DNA of 64,000 bases from Betaproteobacteria bacterium. Its GTDB lineage: Bacteria > Pseudomonadota > Gammaproteobacteria > Burkholderiales > Ga0077523. The stretch covers positions 1 through 64,000 of the forward strand of contig WGLR01000004.1 of the NCBI GenBank assembly GCA_016125475.1. Direction: 5' to 3'. Position numbers and translations under genes: made by a program. The notes beneath the pieces were generated by a model. That model was not told where the DNA came from and did no database searches. It saw nothing but the letters and a program-made list of their open reading frames with translations. Position 1 is the stretch's first letter; each line of letters starts with the position of its first letter. Shown here one piece after another: positions 45,349 through 55,327 of this stretch.

Positions 45349-46434
45349 ATGACAGGTGCTGACGCGCGATTCGCCGCGTGGCTGATCGCGATGACCTGCC
45401 TTGCCGGGTGCAAGCCGGCCGAACCACCGCCGGAACCGCCGCGCGCCGTGAACGTGGTGCGGATCGAGGCCGGAAAGGGTGCGAACACCGCGAACTACAC
45501 CGGCGACGTCCGTGCGCGTTACGAGACCGCGCTCGGCTTCCGGGTCGGCGGCAAGATCGCGTCCCGGCTCGTCGACGTCGGGGACGTCGTGCGGAAGGGA
45601 CAGGTGCTCATGCGGCTGGACCCCTCGGACCAGCGCCTGAGCGAGCAGGCCGCGGGCGACGCGCTGAGCGCCGCCCGTGCGTCGCACGACCAGGCCGTCA
45701 CGGACTTCAAGCGATTCGAAGACCTGTTCCGGCGCGGCTTCATCAGCGCGGCCGAGTTCGACCGGCACAGGACCACCCTCGATGTCGCGACGGCTCGTCT
45801 GTCGGAAGCGCGTGCCCAGCTGGACATGGCGCGCAACCAGGCGGACTACACGACCCTGCACGCACAGGCCGACGGCGTGGTGACACTTGTCGACGCCGAG
45901 GCCGGACAGGTCGTCGGGCCCGGTCAGCCGGTCGTGCGCGTGGCGCGCCCCGGCCAGAAGGAAGTGGCGTTCAGCGTGCCGGAGAACCAGCTCGATCGCG
46001 TACACAGCGGCGTCTCCGTTCGCGTGGATCTCTGGGCCCTTCCGGGTCACGCGTATGCGGGGCGCGTGCGCGAGGTCTCGCCCGTGGCGGATCCGGTCAC
46101 GCGCACGTATCTCGCGAAGGCATCCATCACCGACGCCGACCGCCAGGTGCAACTCGGCATGACGGCCGCCGTGCACGTCGAGGAGGGCGAGTCCCCGTCC
46201 GTGATCCGCCTGCCGACGACCGCACTGTTCCAGAAGGGTGACGACACGGCCGTCTGGGTCGTGGATCCCGCGAGCAGCCAGGTCACCCTGAGGCCCGTGA
46301 AGGTCGGCCGCTACGCGGAAGACTACATCACGGTCGTCGAGGGTCTCGAACCCGGCCAGATGGTCGTGCGCGCCGGTGTGCAGAAGCTCTTCCCGAACCA
46401 GAAGGTCAGGGTCCTCGCCGATCGCGCCCAATGA
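45349..46434 (+). CDS. RND efflux periplasmic adaptor subunit (lipoprotein)
   Basis: A 361-residue membrane fusion protein. The lipobox LAGC puts the acylated cysteine at residue 21. The barrel-hairpin pattern is clear: YTGDVRARYETALGFRVGGK, then a coiled-coil hairpin (ALSAARASHDQAVTDFKRFE) and the return strand TLHAQADGVVTLVDAEAGQV. It bridges the inner-membrane pump to an outer-membrane channel, and no TolC-like gene is adjacent. The ATG at 45349 has TTGGAGC upstream. The stop overlaps the pump start by 4 bp. Confidence 0.92.
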   Translation: MTGADARFAAWLIAMTCLAGCKPAEPPPEPPRAVNVVRIEAGKGANTANYTGDVRARYETALGFRVGGKIASRLVDVGDVVRKGQVLMRLDPSDQRLSEQAAGDALSAARASHDQAVTDFKRFEDLFRRGFISAAEFDRHRTTLDVATARLSEARAQLDMARNQADYTTLHAQADGVVTLVDAEAGQVVGPGQPVVRVARPGQKEVAFSVPENQLDRVHSGVSVRVDLWALPGHAYAGRVREVSPVADPVTRTYLAKASITDADRQVQLGMTAAVHVEEGESPSVIRLPTTALFQKGDDTAVWVVDPASSQVTLRPVKVGRYAEDYITVVEGLEPGQMVVRAGVQKLFPNQKVRVLADRAQ

Positions 46435-49400
46435 TCCCGACCCGACCGAACATCTCGAAGTGGGCGCTCGAGCACCCGATGCTGGTGTTCTACTTCATGG
46501 TGGCGTTCGCGGTCGCGGGCGTGTACTCGTATCTGAAGCTCGGCCAGGCCGAGGATCCGGATTTCACGTTCAAGATCATGGTCGTGCGCACGCTCTGGCC
46601 GGGGGCGACCGCGCGCGAGGTCGAACTCGAGGTGACCGAACGGCTGGAGAAGAAGCTCGAGGAAGTGCCGTATCTCGACTATACGAAGAGCTTCTCGCGG
46701 CCGGGCGAGTCGCTCATCTTCGTGCACCTGAAGGACGGTGCGCCGCCGAAGGAAGTCCCGAACGCCTGGTACCAGGTCAGGAAGAAACTCTTCGACATCC
46801 ACTACACGCTGCCCTCGGGGGTGCGCGGCCCGTTCTTCAACGACGAGTTCGGGGACACCTTCGGCAACATCTACGCGTTCACGAGCGACAGCTACTCGTT
46901 CGCGGAGATGCGCGACTACGTCGAGGACGCGCGGCGCGAACTGCTCCAGGTAAAGGACGTCGGCAAGGCGGAGATCCTCGGGGAGCAGCCCGAAAAGATC
47001 TGGATCGAGGTCTCGCATCGCAAGCTCGCGACGCTGGGCATCGATCCGATGAGCCTGTTCGCGGTCCTGCGTGCGCAGAACGAGATGACTCCCGCAGGCC
47101 GTTTCGAGACGCCGAACGACCGCGTGTTCGTGCGCGTGTCGGGCGACTTCAAGTCGGTCGAGAGCATCCGCGAGATCGGCATCGAGGCCAACGGCCGCCT
47201 CTTTCGCCTCGGCGACATCGCCACCGTGCGGCGGGGATACGCCGACCCGCCGGAAGTCCTCATGCGGTTCAACGGCCACCCGTGCATGGGGCTCGCCGTG
47301 TCCATGCGCAAGGGCGGGGACATCATCGCGATGGGGCACGCGCTCGCGCGCACGATGGACCGCCTGCGGGCGGAGCTGCCCGTCGGCATCGAGGTCCACC
47401 GCGTCGCGGACCAGCCGACCGTCGTGTCGCGCTCGATACACGAGTTCATGCGCACCCTCGGCGAGGCCGTGGTCATCGTGCTCGCGGTGAGCTTCCTGTC
47501 GCTCGGGCTGCGGACCGGCGTGGTCGTCGCGCTGTCCATCCCGCTCGTGCTCGCGATCACCTTCCTGTGCATGCGCATCTTCGGCATCGACCTGCAGCGG
47601 ATCTCGCTCGGGGCGCTCATCATCGCGCTCGGCCTGCTCGTGGACGACGCGATCATCGCGGTCGAGATGATGGCCATCAAGATGGAACAGGGCTGGGATC
47701 GCCTGCGGGCGGGGGCCTTCGCCTACACGTCGACGGCCCCGTCCATGCTCACCGGCACGCTCATCACGGCAGCCGGCTTCCTGCCCGTGGGGCTCGCCAA
47801 ATCGAACGCAGGCGAATACACGTTCTCGATCTTCGCGGTGGTGAGCATCGCGCTGCTCGTGTCCTGGGTGGTCGCGGTCGTCTTCATTCCGTACATGGGG
47901 TTCCACCTCCTGCCCGACTACACGCGTCAGACGCAGGCGCCCGGACTGATCTCCCGGCTCGCGGCCCGGCTCTGGTCACGCGACGCGAAGCACCCCGACA
48001 CGCGTGCGACGGAAGGGGAGGCTCACGAGAAGGATGTGTATCAGGGGCCGTTCTACCGGCGGTTCCGCGCCGTGGTGACATGGTGCGTGACGTATCGCAA
48101 GACCGTCATCCTGGCCACGATCGGCTCGTTCCTGCTCGCGGTGGCCGCCTTCGGGTTCGTGCAGCAGCAGTTCTTTCCGTCCGCGAACCGGCCCGAACTG
48201 GTCGCGGACCTCTGGCTTCCCGAAGGGTCGTCGATTCACGCGACGGCGGCCGAGGCGACGCGGTTCGAGGCGATCCTCGAGAAGGATCCCGACATCGAGA
48301 AGTTCGTGAGCTACGTCGGCTCGGGCAGTCCGCGCTTCTATCTGCCGCTCGACCAGCAGCTCGCGAGCGCGAACATCGCGGAATTCGTCATCACCGCGAA
48401 GACGCCGGACGTGAGGGACCGTCTTCAGGAGCGCCTCGTCTCCGCGCTCGAGGAGCACTTCACGCGCGTGCGCTTCCGCGTCAATCCGCTCCAGAACGGG
48501 CCGCCGGTGGCTTACCCGGTCGTGTTCCGCGTGATGGGCACCAACTTCGACACGTTGCGGGAGATCGCCCAAAAGGTGGCGAAGGTGATGCGCGCGAATC
48601 CGAACACGCGTGGCGTGCACTTCGACTGGAACGAGAAGATCAAGACCGTGAGGCTCGAGGTCGACCAGAACAAGGCCCGCCTCATCGGCATGAACTCGCA
48701 GCGGCTGTCCAGCGCACTCAATTCGCTGCTGACCGGGTATTCGATCACCGAGTTCCGCGAGCGCGACAAGCTCATCGAGGTGCTCGCGCGTGCGGACGCC
48801 GACGAGCGTCACAGCCTCGCCGACATGGGGGACATCAACGTGCCCACGCAGAGCAACCGATGGGTACCCCTGTCGCAGATCGCACGGATCCACTACGGGC
48901 TCGAGGAGGGCCTCATCTGGCGGCGGGAGCGGCTGCCCACGATCTCGGTCCAGGGTGACGTGCATGGCGCGATCCAGGCGCCCGTCGTCTCGAACCAGAT
49001 CGATCCGGAACTCGACGCGATCCGCGCCACGCTGCCGCCGGGCTACCGCATCGAGATGGGCGGTGCCATCGAGGAATCCGCGAAGGGGCAGGGGTCCGTC
49101 GTCGCCGTGCTGCCGCTCATGCTGATCACGGTCGTCACGCTGCTCATGGTGCATCTGCAGAGCATCAAGAAGTCGCTGCTCGTGCTCGTGACCGCGCCAC
49201 TCGGCATCATCGGCGTGAGCCTCTTCCTGCTCGCGGGAAGGGTACCCTTCGGTTTCGTCGCGATGCTCGGCTTCATCGCGCTGTCCGGAATGATCATGCG
49301 CAATTCGATCATCCTCGTGGACCAGATAGACCAGGACATCGCTGCCGGGCACGAACCCTGGAATGCGATCATCGACGCGACCGTGCGGCGATTCCGGCCG

Positions 49401-49592
49401 ATCATGCTCACGGCAGCCGCAGCGATCCTCGCGATGATTCCGCTCTCGCGTTCGAATTTCTGGGGACCGATGGCGGTTTCCATCATGGGGGGCCTGCTCG
49501 TGGCCACCGTCCTGACCCTTCTCGTGCTGCCGTCGCTCTACGCCGTAGCGTTCGGCGTGAAGCGCCCGGCAGCCGAATCCAACCGGACCTGA
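46431..49592 (+). CDS. RND efflux transporter permease (AcrB/HAE1-like)
   Basis: A 1053-residue proton-driven efflux pump with the twelve-helix, two-half architecture. The TM4 proton relay LGLLVDDAIIAVEMMAIKME carries the two aspartates. The N-terminus is ALEHPMLVFYFMVAFAVAGV, and the TM10-12 part ends VATVLTLLVLPSLYAVAFGV. It belongs to the HAE1 family rather than the heavy-metal CzcA group by its DxD relay context, but substrate is not predictable. Coupled by ATGA overlap to the adaptor; a gamma-glutamyltransferase gene begins 6 bases after its stop. Confidence 0.93.
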   Translation: MIPTRPNISKWALEHPMLVFYFMVAFAVAGVYSYLKLGQAEDPDFTFKIMVVRTLWPGATAREVELEVTERLEKKLEEVPYLDYTKSFSRPGESLIFVHLKDGAPPKEVPNAWYQVRKKLFDIHYTLPSGVRGPFFNDEFGDTFGNIYAFTSDSYSFAEMRDYVEDARRELLQVKDVGKAEILGEQPEKIWIEVSHRKLATLGIDPMSLFAVLRAQNEMTPAGRFETPNDRVFVRVSGDFKSVESIREIGIEANGRLFRLGDIATVRRGYADPPEVLMRFNGHPCMGLAVSMRKGGDIIAMGHALARTMDRLRAELPVGIEVHRVADQPTVVSRSIHEFMRTLGEAVVIVLAVSFLSLGLRTGVVVALSIPLVLAITFLCMRIFGIDLQRISLGALIIALGLLVDDAIIAVEMMAIKMEQGWDRLRAGAFAYTSTAPSMLTGTLITAAGFLPVGLAKSNAGEYTFSIFAVVSIALLVSWVVAVVFIPYMGFHLLPDYTRQTQAPGLISRLAARLWSRDAKHPDTRATEGEAHEKDVYQGPFYRRFRAVVTWCVTYRKTVILATIGSFLLAVAAFGFVQQQFFPSANRPELVADLWLPEGSSIHATAAEATRFEAILEKDPDIEKFVSYVGSGSPRFYLPLDQQLASANIAEFVITAKTPDVRDRLQERLVSALEEHFTRVRFRVNPLQNGPPVAYPVVFRVMGTNFDTLREIAQKVAKVMRANPNTRGVHFDWNEKIKTVRLEVDQNKARLIGMNSQRLSSALNSLLTGYSITEFRERDKLIEVLARADADERHSLADMGDINVPTQSNRWVPLSQIARIHYGLEEGLIWRRERLPTISVQGDVHGAIQAPVVSNQIDPELDAIRATLPPGYRIEMGGAIEESAKGQGSVVAVLPLMLITVVTLLMVHLQSIKKSLLVLVTAPLGIIGVSLFLLAGRVPFGFVAMLGFIALSGMIMRNSIILVDQIDQDIAAGHEPWNAIIDATVRRFRPIMLTAAAAILAMIPLSRSNFWGPMAVSIMGGLLVATVLTLLVLPSLYAVAFGVKRPAAESNRT

Positions 49593-49597
49593 CACCG

Positions 49598-51322
49598 ATG
49601 AACACACCCACGATCCCGCCGAGACTCCTTTCCTTCGCCCGAGCGCGGAGGGAATCCGCCAGGGCCTTCTTCGTCGTCCTGTTCGCCTGCCTGGTGACCG
49701 GCACCGGCGCCGCCGATGCGGCGCAGCGCTACGCGGTGGCGAGTGCGCATCCCCTCGCGACCCGCGTCGGCGAGGAGGTGCTCGCGAACGGGGGGAATGC
49801 CTTCGACGCCGCGATCGCGGTCACCGCGGCGCTCGCGGTGGTGGAGCCGTACTCGTCCGGCTTCGGAGGCGGCGGATTCTTCCTGCTGCACCGGGCATCG
49901 GACGGTCGCGACATCGTGGTCGACGCGCGCGAGATGGCGCCCATCGCGGCGACGCGCGACATGTACCTCGACGCGAACGGCGACCCCGTCCCGCGGGCCT
50001 CTCTCGACGGCGCGAAGGCAGCCGGCATCCCGGGCGTACCCGCGGGCCTCGCCTACATCGCGCAGCACTACGGTTCGCGCCCGCTCGCGCAGATGGTCGC
50101 GCCCGCGATCGCGCTCGCGAAGGATGGCTTCGCGGTCGGCGCGCGCTACCAGAGGGCGGCGCACTGGCGCGAGCAGGTGCTGCGACGCGACGAGCGGACC
50201 TCGGCGACCTTCCTCGTGAACGGTGACATTCCCGAGGCCGGTCACGTCGTGAAGCAGCCGGATTTCGCGCACACGCTCGAGGCGTTCGCGAGCGAGGGGG
50301 CGGACGGCTTCTACCGCGGACCGGTCGCCGCGGAGATGGTGCGCGCCGTGCGCGCCGGCGGGGGCATCTGGACCGCAGCGGATCTCGAGGGCTACCACGT
50401 GGTGGAGCGGGAGCCCTACCGGTTCACGTATCGTGGTGCGCGGATCGTCACCACCCCCCTCCCGTCGAGTGGTGGCCTCACGCTCGCGCAGGCCCTCCAC
50501 ATCATCGAGTGCTTCGATCTCTCCAGGCTGTCCGAGACCGACCGCGTGCACGTGATCGTCGAGGCCATGCGGCGCGCCTATCAGGATCGCGCGCGCTATC
50601 TGGGCGATGCCGATTTCGTGAGCGTGCCGCGAGAGCGTCTCGGCAGTCGCGAGTACGCGAAAGAGCGTGCCGCCTCGATCGACATGGCCCACGCGACGCC
50701 GAGTGCGTCGCTCGATCCGGCACCCGCGGTGCACGAAGGCACGAACACGACGCACTTCTCGATCATCGACGCGCAGGGCAACCGGGTCGCGGCGACGCTC
50801 AGCATCAACGCGCCGTTCGGCTCCGGGCTCGTCGCGGGTGCATCCGGCGTGCTGCTGAACAACGAGATGGACGATTTCGCGATCGCACCGCACCGTCCGA
50901 ACCTGTATGGTCTGACGGGAGCCTTCGCGAACAGCATCGCGCCCCGAAAACGTCCCCTGTCGAGCATGTCACCCACGTTCGTGGAGGATTCGCGGGGCGT
51001 CCTGGTCTTCGGCACGCCCGGAGGCTCGCGCATCATCAGCATGGTGCTGCTCGGGATACTCGACTACGTCGGCTCGCCGAAGGTCGACATCGAGCACGTC
51101 GTCGCCGCGCCGCGCTATCACCACCAGTACCTGCCCGACCACATCGAGTACGAACTGGGCACGTTCTCGGAGGCATGGGCCGACGCCCTCCGCGCAAAGG
51201 GGCACGTCGTCCAGGAGGGACGGCGACGATGGGGCAACATGCAGGCCGTCTTCGTCGACGCCGTCACGGGAGACGTCACGGCGGCGAGCGATCCGCGCGG
51301 CAAGGCGGGCCATCTCTTCTGA
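49598..51322 (+). CDS. ggt: Gamma-glutamyltransferase
   Basis: A 574-residue N-terminal nucleophile hydrolase that cleaves gamma-glutamyl bonds of glutathione in the periplasm. It has a signal segment (VVLFACLVTGTGAADA) and autoprocesses before the catalytic threonine: TNTTHFSIID, with Thr384 as the predicted nucleophile. The substrate-binding GxGG-type pattern SGFGGGGFFLLH is present. The gap to the RND pump is 5 bp, so they are almost certainly co-transcribed, an unusual pairing. It may recycle glutathione conjugates exported by the pump. Confidence 0.92.
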   Translation: MNTPTIPPRLLSFARARRESARAFFVVLFACLVTGTGAADAAQRYAVASAHPLATRVGEEVLANGGNAFDAAIAVTAALAVVEPYSSGFGGGGFFLLHRASDGRDIVVDAREMAPIAATRDMYLDANGDPVPRASLDGAKAAGIPGVPAGLAYIAQHYGSRPLAQMVAPAIALAKDGFAVGARYQRAAHWREQVLRRDERTSATFLVNGDIPEAGHVVKQPDFAHTLEAFASEGADGFYRGPVAAEMVRAVRAGGGIWTAADLEGYHVVEREPYRFTYRGARIVTTPLPSSGGLTLAQALHIIECFDLSRLSETDRVHVIVEAMRRAYQDRARYLGDADFVSVPRERLGSREYAKERAASIDMAHATPSASLDPAPAVHEGTNTTHFSIIDAQGNRVAATLSINAPFGSGLVAGASGVLLNNEMDDFAIAPHRPNLYGLTGAFANSIAPRKRPLSSMSPTFVEDSRGVLVFGTPGGSRIISMVLLGILDYVGSPKVDIEHVVAAPRYHHQYLPDHIEYELGTFSEAWADALRAKGHVVQEGRRRWGNMQAVFVDAVTGDVTAASDPRGKAGHLF

Positions 51323-51440
51323 GAGCCGGCGCGGACGGCCGCAGGGTCGGGCTGGAACGATCACACGACGCGGAACGAGAGACGCGGCTGCCTATGCGAA
51401 AATCCGCGTCTGGCGTGCCATGGGCATGAACGGAGGAAGA

Positions 51441-52655
51441 ATGATCGATCGAAGACGTTTTCTGCAGGGCGTGGCCGGAGCCGGCCTCGGGGGCGCGCTG
51501 CCGCTTTCCCGCGCGGCGCCGTATTACGGTCCGGAGGGACTGCCCGCAGGAACGCTCGCGTCCGCCACCTACGACACGCTGCCGGGCAAGCTGCCGCTCA
51601 TCAAGAAGTCGTTCCGCCCGCCCAACTACGAGACGCCGGTCCACTATTTCAACGAGGTGTTCACGCCGAACGACGCGTTCTTCGTGCGCTATCACCTCTC
51701 GAACATCCCCGAGGTCGCCGCGGACACGTGGAAGCTCTCGATCGGAGGCGATGCGGCGTCGGCGGAGGCCGCGTTCACGCTCGCCGATCTGAAGGGCGAC
51801 TTCGAGCAGGTCGAAATGGCCGCGGTCTGCCAGTGTTCCGGCAATCGTCGCGGCCTCTCGGAGCCTCACGTGCCGGGCGTCGAGTGGGGTTACGGCGCGA
51901 TGGGCAATGCGCGCTGGAAGGGCGTGCGGCTCGGGGACGTCCTGCGCAAGGTCGGTGTGAAGGCCGGAGCGCTCGAGGTCGCGTACGACGGGGCAGACGG
52001 TCCCGTGAACGACAAGACGCCGGACTTCCGGAAGAGCATCCCGGTCTGGAAGGCGCTCGACGAAAACACGCTGCTCGTCTACGAGATGAACGGCGAGCCC
52101 CTGCCGCACTGGAACGGATTTCCGGTCCGGCTGCTCGTCGCGGGCTGGACGGCGACCTACTGGATGAAGCACCTCACGCGGATCGAGGTCAGGTCGCGTC
52201 CGCTCGAGGACTTCTGGATGAACCCCGCCTACCGGATTCCCAAGGGCCGGTTTCCGATCGTGGACCGTTTCGTCTCGCAGGAGACCGACACGAACACGCC
52301 CATCACGGAGATGGTCGTGAACTCGCTCATCACGAACATCCACGAACACAGTCTCTACCGCGCCGGCTCGCCCCTGTTCATTCGCGGCATCGCGTGGGAC
52401 GGTGGCTACGGCGTCACGCGCGTGGACGTTTCGACCGACGGAGGGCGGACGTGGATGCCCTCGATGCTCGGCGACGATCACGGCCGGTTCTCGTTCCGGC
52501 AGTGGACGTACGCGTTTCGTCCGGCGCCCGGCAAGTACGAGGTGATGGCACGGGCGACCAACCGGGTGGGTGCAACGCAGACGTCCGAACTCGTGTTCAA
52601 TCCCGCGGGCTACCACAACAACGTGATGCAGACCGTCACGATCCAGGTCCGCTGA
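51441..52655 (+). CDS. sorA: Sulfite:cytochrome c oxidoreductase, molybdopterin subunit (SorA-like)
   Basis: A 404-residue periplasmic molybdoenzyme of the sulfite oxidase family. The Tat signal is DRRRFLQGVAGAGLGG. The Mo-coordinating cysteine is in AVCQCSGNRRG at about residue 132. A C-terminal dimerisation domain carries GGRTWMPS and GYHNNVMQTV. It oxidises sulfite to sulfate, passing electrons to the small cytochrome encoded next. The ATG at 51441 has GGAGG upstream and is preferred over ATGs at 51420 and 51426. Confidence 0.9.
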   Translation: MIDRRRFLQGVAGAGLGGALPLSRAAPYYGPEGLPAGTLASATYDTLPGKLPLIKKSFRPPNYETPVHYFNEVFTPNDAFFVRYHLSNIPEVAADTWKLSIGGDAASAEAAFTLADLKGDFEQVEMAAVCQCSGNRRGLSEPHVPGVEWGYGAMGNARWKGVRLGDVLRKVGVKAGALEVAYDGADGPVNDKTPDFRKSIPVWKALDENTLLVYEMNGEPLPHWNGFPVRLLVAGWTATYWMKHLTRIEVRSRPLEDFWMNPAYRIPKGRFPIVDRFVSQETDTNTPITEMVVNSLITNIHEHSLYRAGSPLFIRGIAWDGGYGVTRVDVSTDGGRTWMPSMLGDDHGRFSFRQWTYAFRPAPGKYEVMARATNRVGATQTSELVFNPAGYHNNVMQTVTIQVR

Positions 52656-52666
52656 AGGAGAAGCCG

Positions 52667-52945
52667 ATGCGAACACTCGCGGTGCTGATGCTGGCGCTGA
52701 CGGCCTCGACGGCCCATGCGGGAGAGGACGCGATCACGCTGAAGGATGGTCCCGGGCGTGCGCTCGTCGAGGCCAACTGCGTGATGTGCCACAGTCTCGA
52801 CTACGTGCCGATGAACTCCCCGATCCTCGATCGGCAGGGCTGGGAGCGCACGGTGAACAAGATGATCCGGGTGATGGGCGCGCCGATTCCGTCCGGCGAC
52901 GTGCCTGCGATCGTCGACTACCTCGCGACCCAGTACGGGAAATGA
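52667..52945 (+). CDS. sorB: Monohaem cytochrome c subunit (SorB-like)
   Basis: A 92-residue exported cytochrome c with signal peptide ending at THAGE. The haem motif is CVMCHSLDY, and the axial methionine is likely within [10 protein letters not shown]. It lies 11 bp after sorA, with GAAGGAG before the ATG at 52667. It accepts electrons from SorA. Confidence 0.9.
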   Translation: MRTLAVLMLALTASTAHAGEDAITLKDGPGRALVEANCVMCHSLDYVPMNSPILDRQGWERTVNKMIRVMGAPIPSGDVPAIVDYLATQYGK

Positions 52946-52952
52946 TCTGACC

Positions 52953-53948
52953 ATGGCCAGCGCAACGACGCCCACGATGAAGACCACCTTCCTCGATTTC
53001 GAGCAGCCGATCGCCGAGCTCGAGCAGAAGATCGAGGAACTGCGCTACGTGCAGGACGATTCCGCCGTGGACATCTCGGAGGAAATCTCCCGGCTGCGGA
53101 AGAAGAGCAACACGCTCACGAAGGAGATCTACGCAAAGCTCACGGCGTGGCAGATCTCCCAGGTGGCCCGGCATCCGCAGCGCCCCTACACGCTCGACTA
53201 CGTGCGCAACCTGTTCACGGACTTCGACGAGCTGCACGGCGACCGCGCCTTCGCGGAGGATCCCTCGATCATCGGCGGGCTCGCGCGTTTCGGTGGCCAG
53301 CCCTGCGTCGTGATCGGGCACCAGAAGGGCCGGGACACGAAGGAGAAGATCTACCGGAACTTCGGCATGCCGAAGCCCGAGGGCTACCGGAAGGCACTGC
53401 GCCTCATGAAGCTCGCGGAGAAGTTCAGCCTGCCCGTCTTCACGTTCGTGGACACGCCCGGGGCCTATCCGGGCGTCGGCGCGGAGGAACGCGGACAGTC
53501 CGAGGCGATCGGCCGCAACCTCTTCGTGTTGGCCGAGCTGCGCGTGCCGGTGATCTGCACGGTGATCGGCGAGGGCGGGTCGGGCGGCGCGCTCGCGATC
53601 GCCGTCGGGGACTACGTGATGATGCTGCAGTACGCGATCTACTCCGTGATCTCGCCGGAAGGGTGTGCGTCGATCCTCTGGAAGAGTGCCGACAAGGCGC
53701 CCGAGGCTGCCGAGATTCTCGGCATCACCGCGAGCCGCCTCAAGACACTGGGGCTCATCGACAAGGTCATCAACGAGCCCCTCGGCGGCGCGCACCGGGA
53801 TCACGGTGCGACGATGCAGTCGGTGCGTCGCGCGCTCGCGGATGCGCTCAAGGACGCGCAGAAGCTCTCGGTGGACGAACTGATCGAGGCACGTTTCCAG
53901 AAGCTCGTCGGGCACGGCAAGTTCAAGGAGATGATTCCCTCGCGTTGA
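52953..53948 (+). CDS. accA: Acetyl-CoA carboxylase carboxyltransferase subunit alpha
   Basis: A 331-residue AccA. It has the N-terminal helical segment ([20 protein letters not shown]) and the crotonase-like core ([51 protein letters not shown]). With AccD it carries out the carboxyl transfer step of fatty-acid synthesis. The start is ATG 52953, or ATG 52977. It lies 7 bp after sorB and 10 bp before tilS. Confidence 0.97.
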   Translation: MASATTPTMKTTFLDFEQPIAELEQKIEELRYVQDDSAVDISEEISRLRKKSNTLTKEIYAKLTAWQISQVARHPQRPYTLDYVRNLFTDFDELHGDRAFAEDPSIIGGLARFGGQPCVVIGHQKGRDTKEKIYRNFGMPKPEGYRKALRLMKLAEKFSLPVFTFVDTPGAYPGVGAEERGQSEAIGRNLFVLAELRVPVICTVIGEGGSGGALAIAVGDYVMMLQYAIYSVISPEGCASILWKSADKAPEAAEILGITASRLKTLGLIDKVINEPLGGAHRDHGATMQSVRRALADALKDAQKLSVDELIEARFQKLVGHGKFKEMIPSR

Positions 53949-53958
53949 GGGAACGCCC

Positions 53959-55302
53959 GTGTCCGCGCGCTCCTTCCAGGACGAGGCGCTCGTCGAACGG
54001 GTGCGTGTGGTGCTGGACGCGCTGCGGCTCGGCGGCACGCGCGTCGCGGTCGGGCTGAGTGGTGGTGTCGATTCCGTGGTGCTGCTCCACCTGCTTGCCG
54101 AGCTCGCACCCGCCGTCGCGATCGACCTGTCGGCGATCCACGTCCATCACGGACTCAGTCCTCGTGCCGACGACTGGACGGAACACTGTGTCCGTCTGTG
54201 TGCGTCGCTCGGTGTGCCGCTCACCGTCGAACACGTCCGCGTGGCGCGCAGCGACCGTCGCGGTGTCGAAGCGGCCGCCCGCGCCGCCCGTTACCGCTGT
54301 TACGACGCCTTGCGCGTGGACGCCGTGGCGCTTGCCCACCATCTCGACGACCAGGCCGAAACCGTGCTGCTCCAGCTGCTGCGCGGGGCTGGTGTCTCGG
54401 GCCTGGCCGCCATGCCGCTCGAGCGTTCGCTCGCCAGCGGCATTCGCCTCGTGCGGCCGCTCATCGGAATCCGCCGGACGGCGATCGAGGCGCACGCCCG
54501 CGTCGCCGGACTCCAGTGGGTCCGGGACGAGTCGAACGACGACGTGCGGTACCTCCGCAACTTCGTTCGGCGTGATTTGCTGCCGCTGCTCGCGACCCGG
54601 TTTCCTGGCTATCGGGAGACGCTCGGACGTGCTGCCCGCAACGCGGCCGACGCACGCCATCTCGCGGATCGCCTCGCCGACATGGATCTGGAATCGTGTG
54701 CGGTCGACGACGGCCTGAGCATTCCCTCGATCCACCGTCTGGACCTCGTCCGGCAGGTGAACGTGATGCGGGCCTGGCTCGCGCGACACGGCGTCACGAG
54801 CCCTTCGCGGGAGGCGCTCCTCGCGGGCCTGCAGCAGCTTCGGGACGCGTCACCGGACGGGCAGCCCGTGCTGGAGGCCGGCTGCCACCGGGTCGTGCGC
54901 CATCGGGATCGCATCGTGATTCGCGAGAGATCCGCGGCGTCTCTCCCGTGGCAGTTCGCCTGGCACGGAGAGGGCATCGTGTCGCTGCCCGACGGACGGG
55001 AGGTCCACTTCGACGCGGTGATCGGCGAGGGGCTCGGTGCGGCGGCACTCGCCGGGGGGGCCGTCACGCTGAGTACGCGTCAGGGCGGCGAGCGCATGGC
55101 CGTGGCGCCGGACCGGCCGCGCCGCACGCTCAAGAACCTCTTCCAGGAAGCCGGGATGCCCCCGTGGGAACGTTCGAGGATGGTGCTCGTCTTCGTCGGC
55201 GATCGGCTCGTCCACGTCGTCGGTCTCGCGACCGATCCGGCGTTCGCGTGTGCGCCTGGCGAGCCGGGCTACCGCCTTCGCGTCGCGGGACCGCACGGCT
55301 GA
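53959..55302 (+). CDS. tilS: tRNA(Ile)-lysidine synthetase
   Basis: A 447-residue N-type ATP pyrophosphatase that converts C34 to lysidine in tRNA-Ile(CAU). The PP-loop is VGLSGGVDSVVLLH. Further landmarks are IHVHHGLSPRADDWTEHC, AARAARYRCYDAL, LAHHLDDQAETVLLQLLRG and the C-terminal KNLFQEAGMPPWERSRMVLV. The start is GTG at 53959. It follows accA by 10 bp, an arrangement common in betaproteobacteria. Confidence 0.96.
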   Translation: MSARSFQDEALVERVRVVLDALRLGGTRVAVGLSGGVDSVVLLHLLAELAPAVAIDLSAIHVHHGLSPRADDWTEHCVRLCASLGVPLTVEHVRVARSDRRGVEAAARAARYRCYDALRVDAVALAHHLDDQAETVLLQLLRGAGVSGLAAMPLERSLASGIRLVRPLIGIRRTAIEAHARVAGLQWVRDESNDDVRYLRNFVRRDLLPLLATRFPGYRETLGRAARNAADARHLADRLADMDLESCAVDDGLSIPSIHRLDLVRQVNVMRAWLARHGVTSPSREALLAGLQQLRDASPDGQPVLEAGCHRVVRHRDRIVIRERSAASLPWQFAWHGEGIVSLPDGREVHFDAVIGEGLGAAALAGGAVTLSTRQGGERMAVAPDRPRRTLKNLFQEAGMPPWERSRMVLVFVGDRLVHVVGLATDPAFACAPGEPGYRLRVAGPHG

Positions 55303-55327
55303 CCGCGCATCCGGCCGGCGTACCGGT

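Noticed and set aside
46376-48958. 860-codon plus-strand frame inside the RND permease gene
   Set aside because: Arg/Ala/Gly-rich sequence with no motifs; the permease frame is intact and matches its family throughout.
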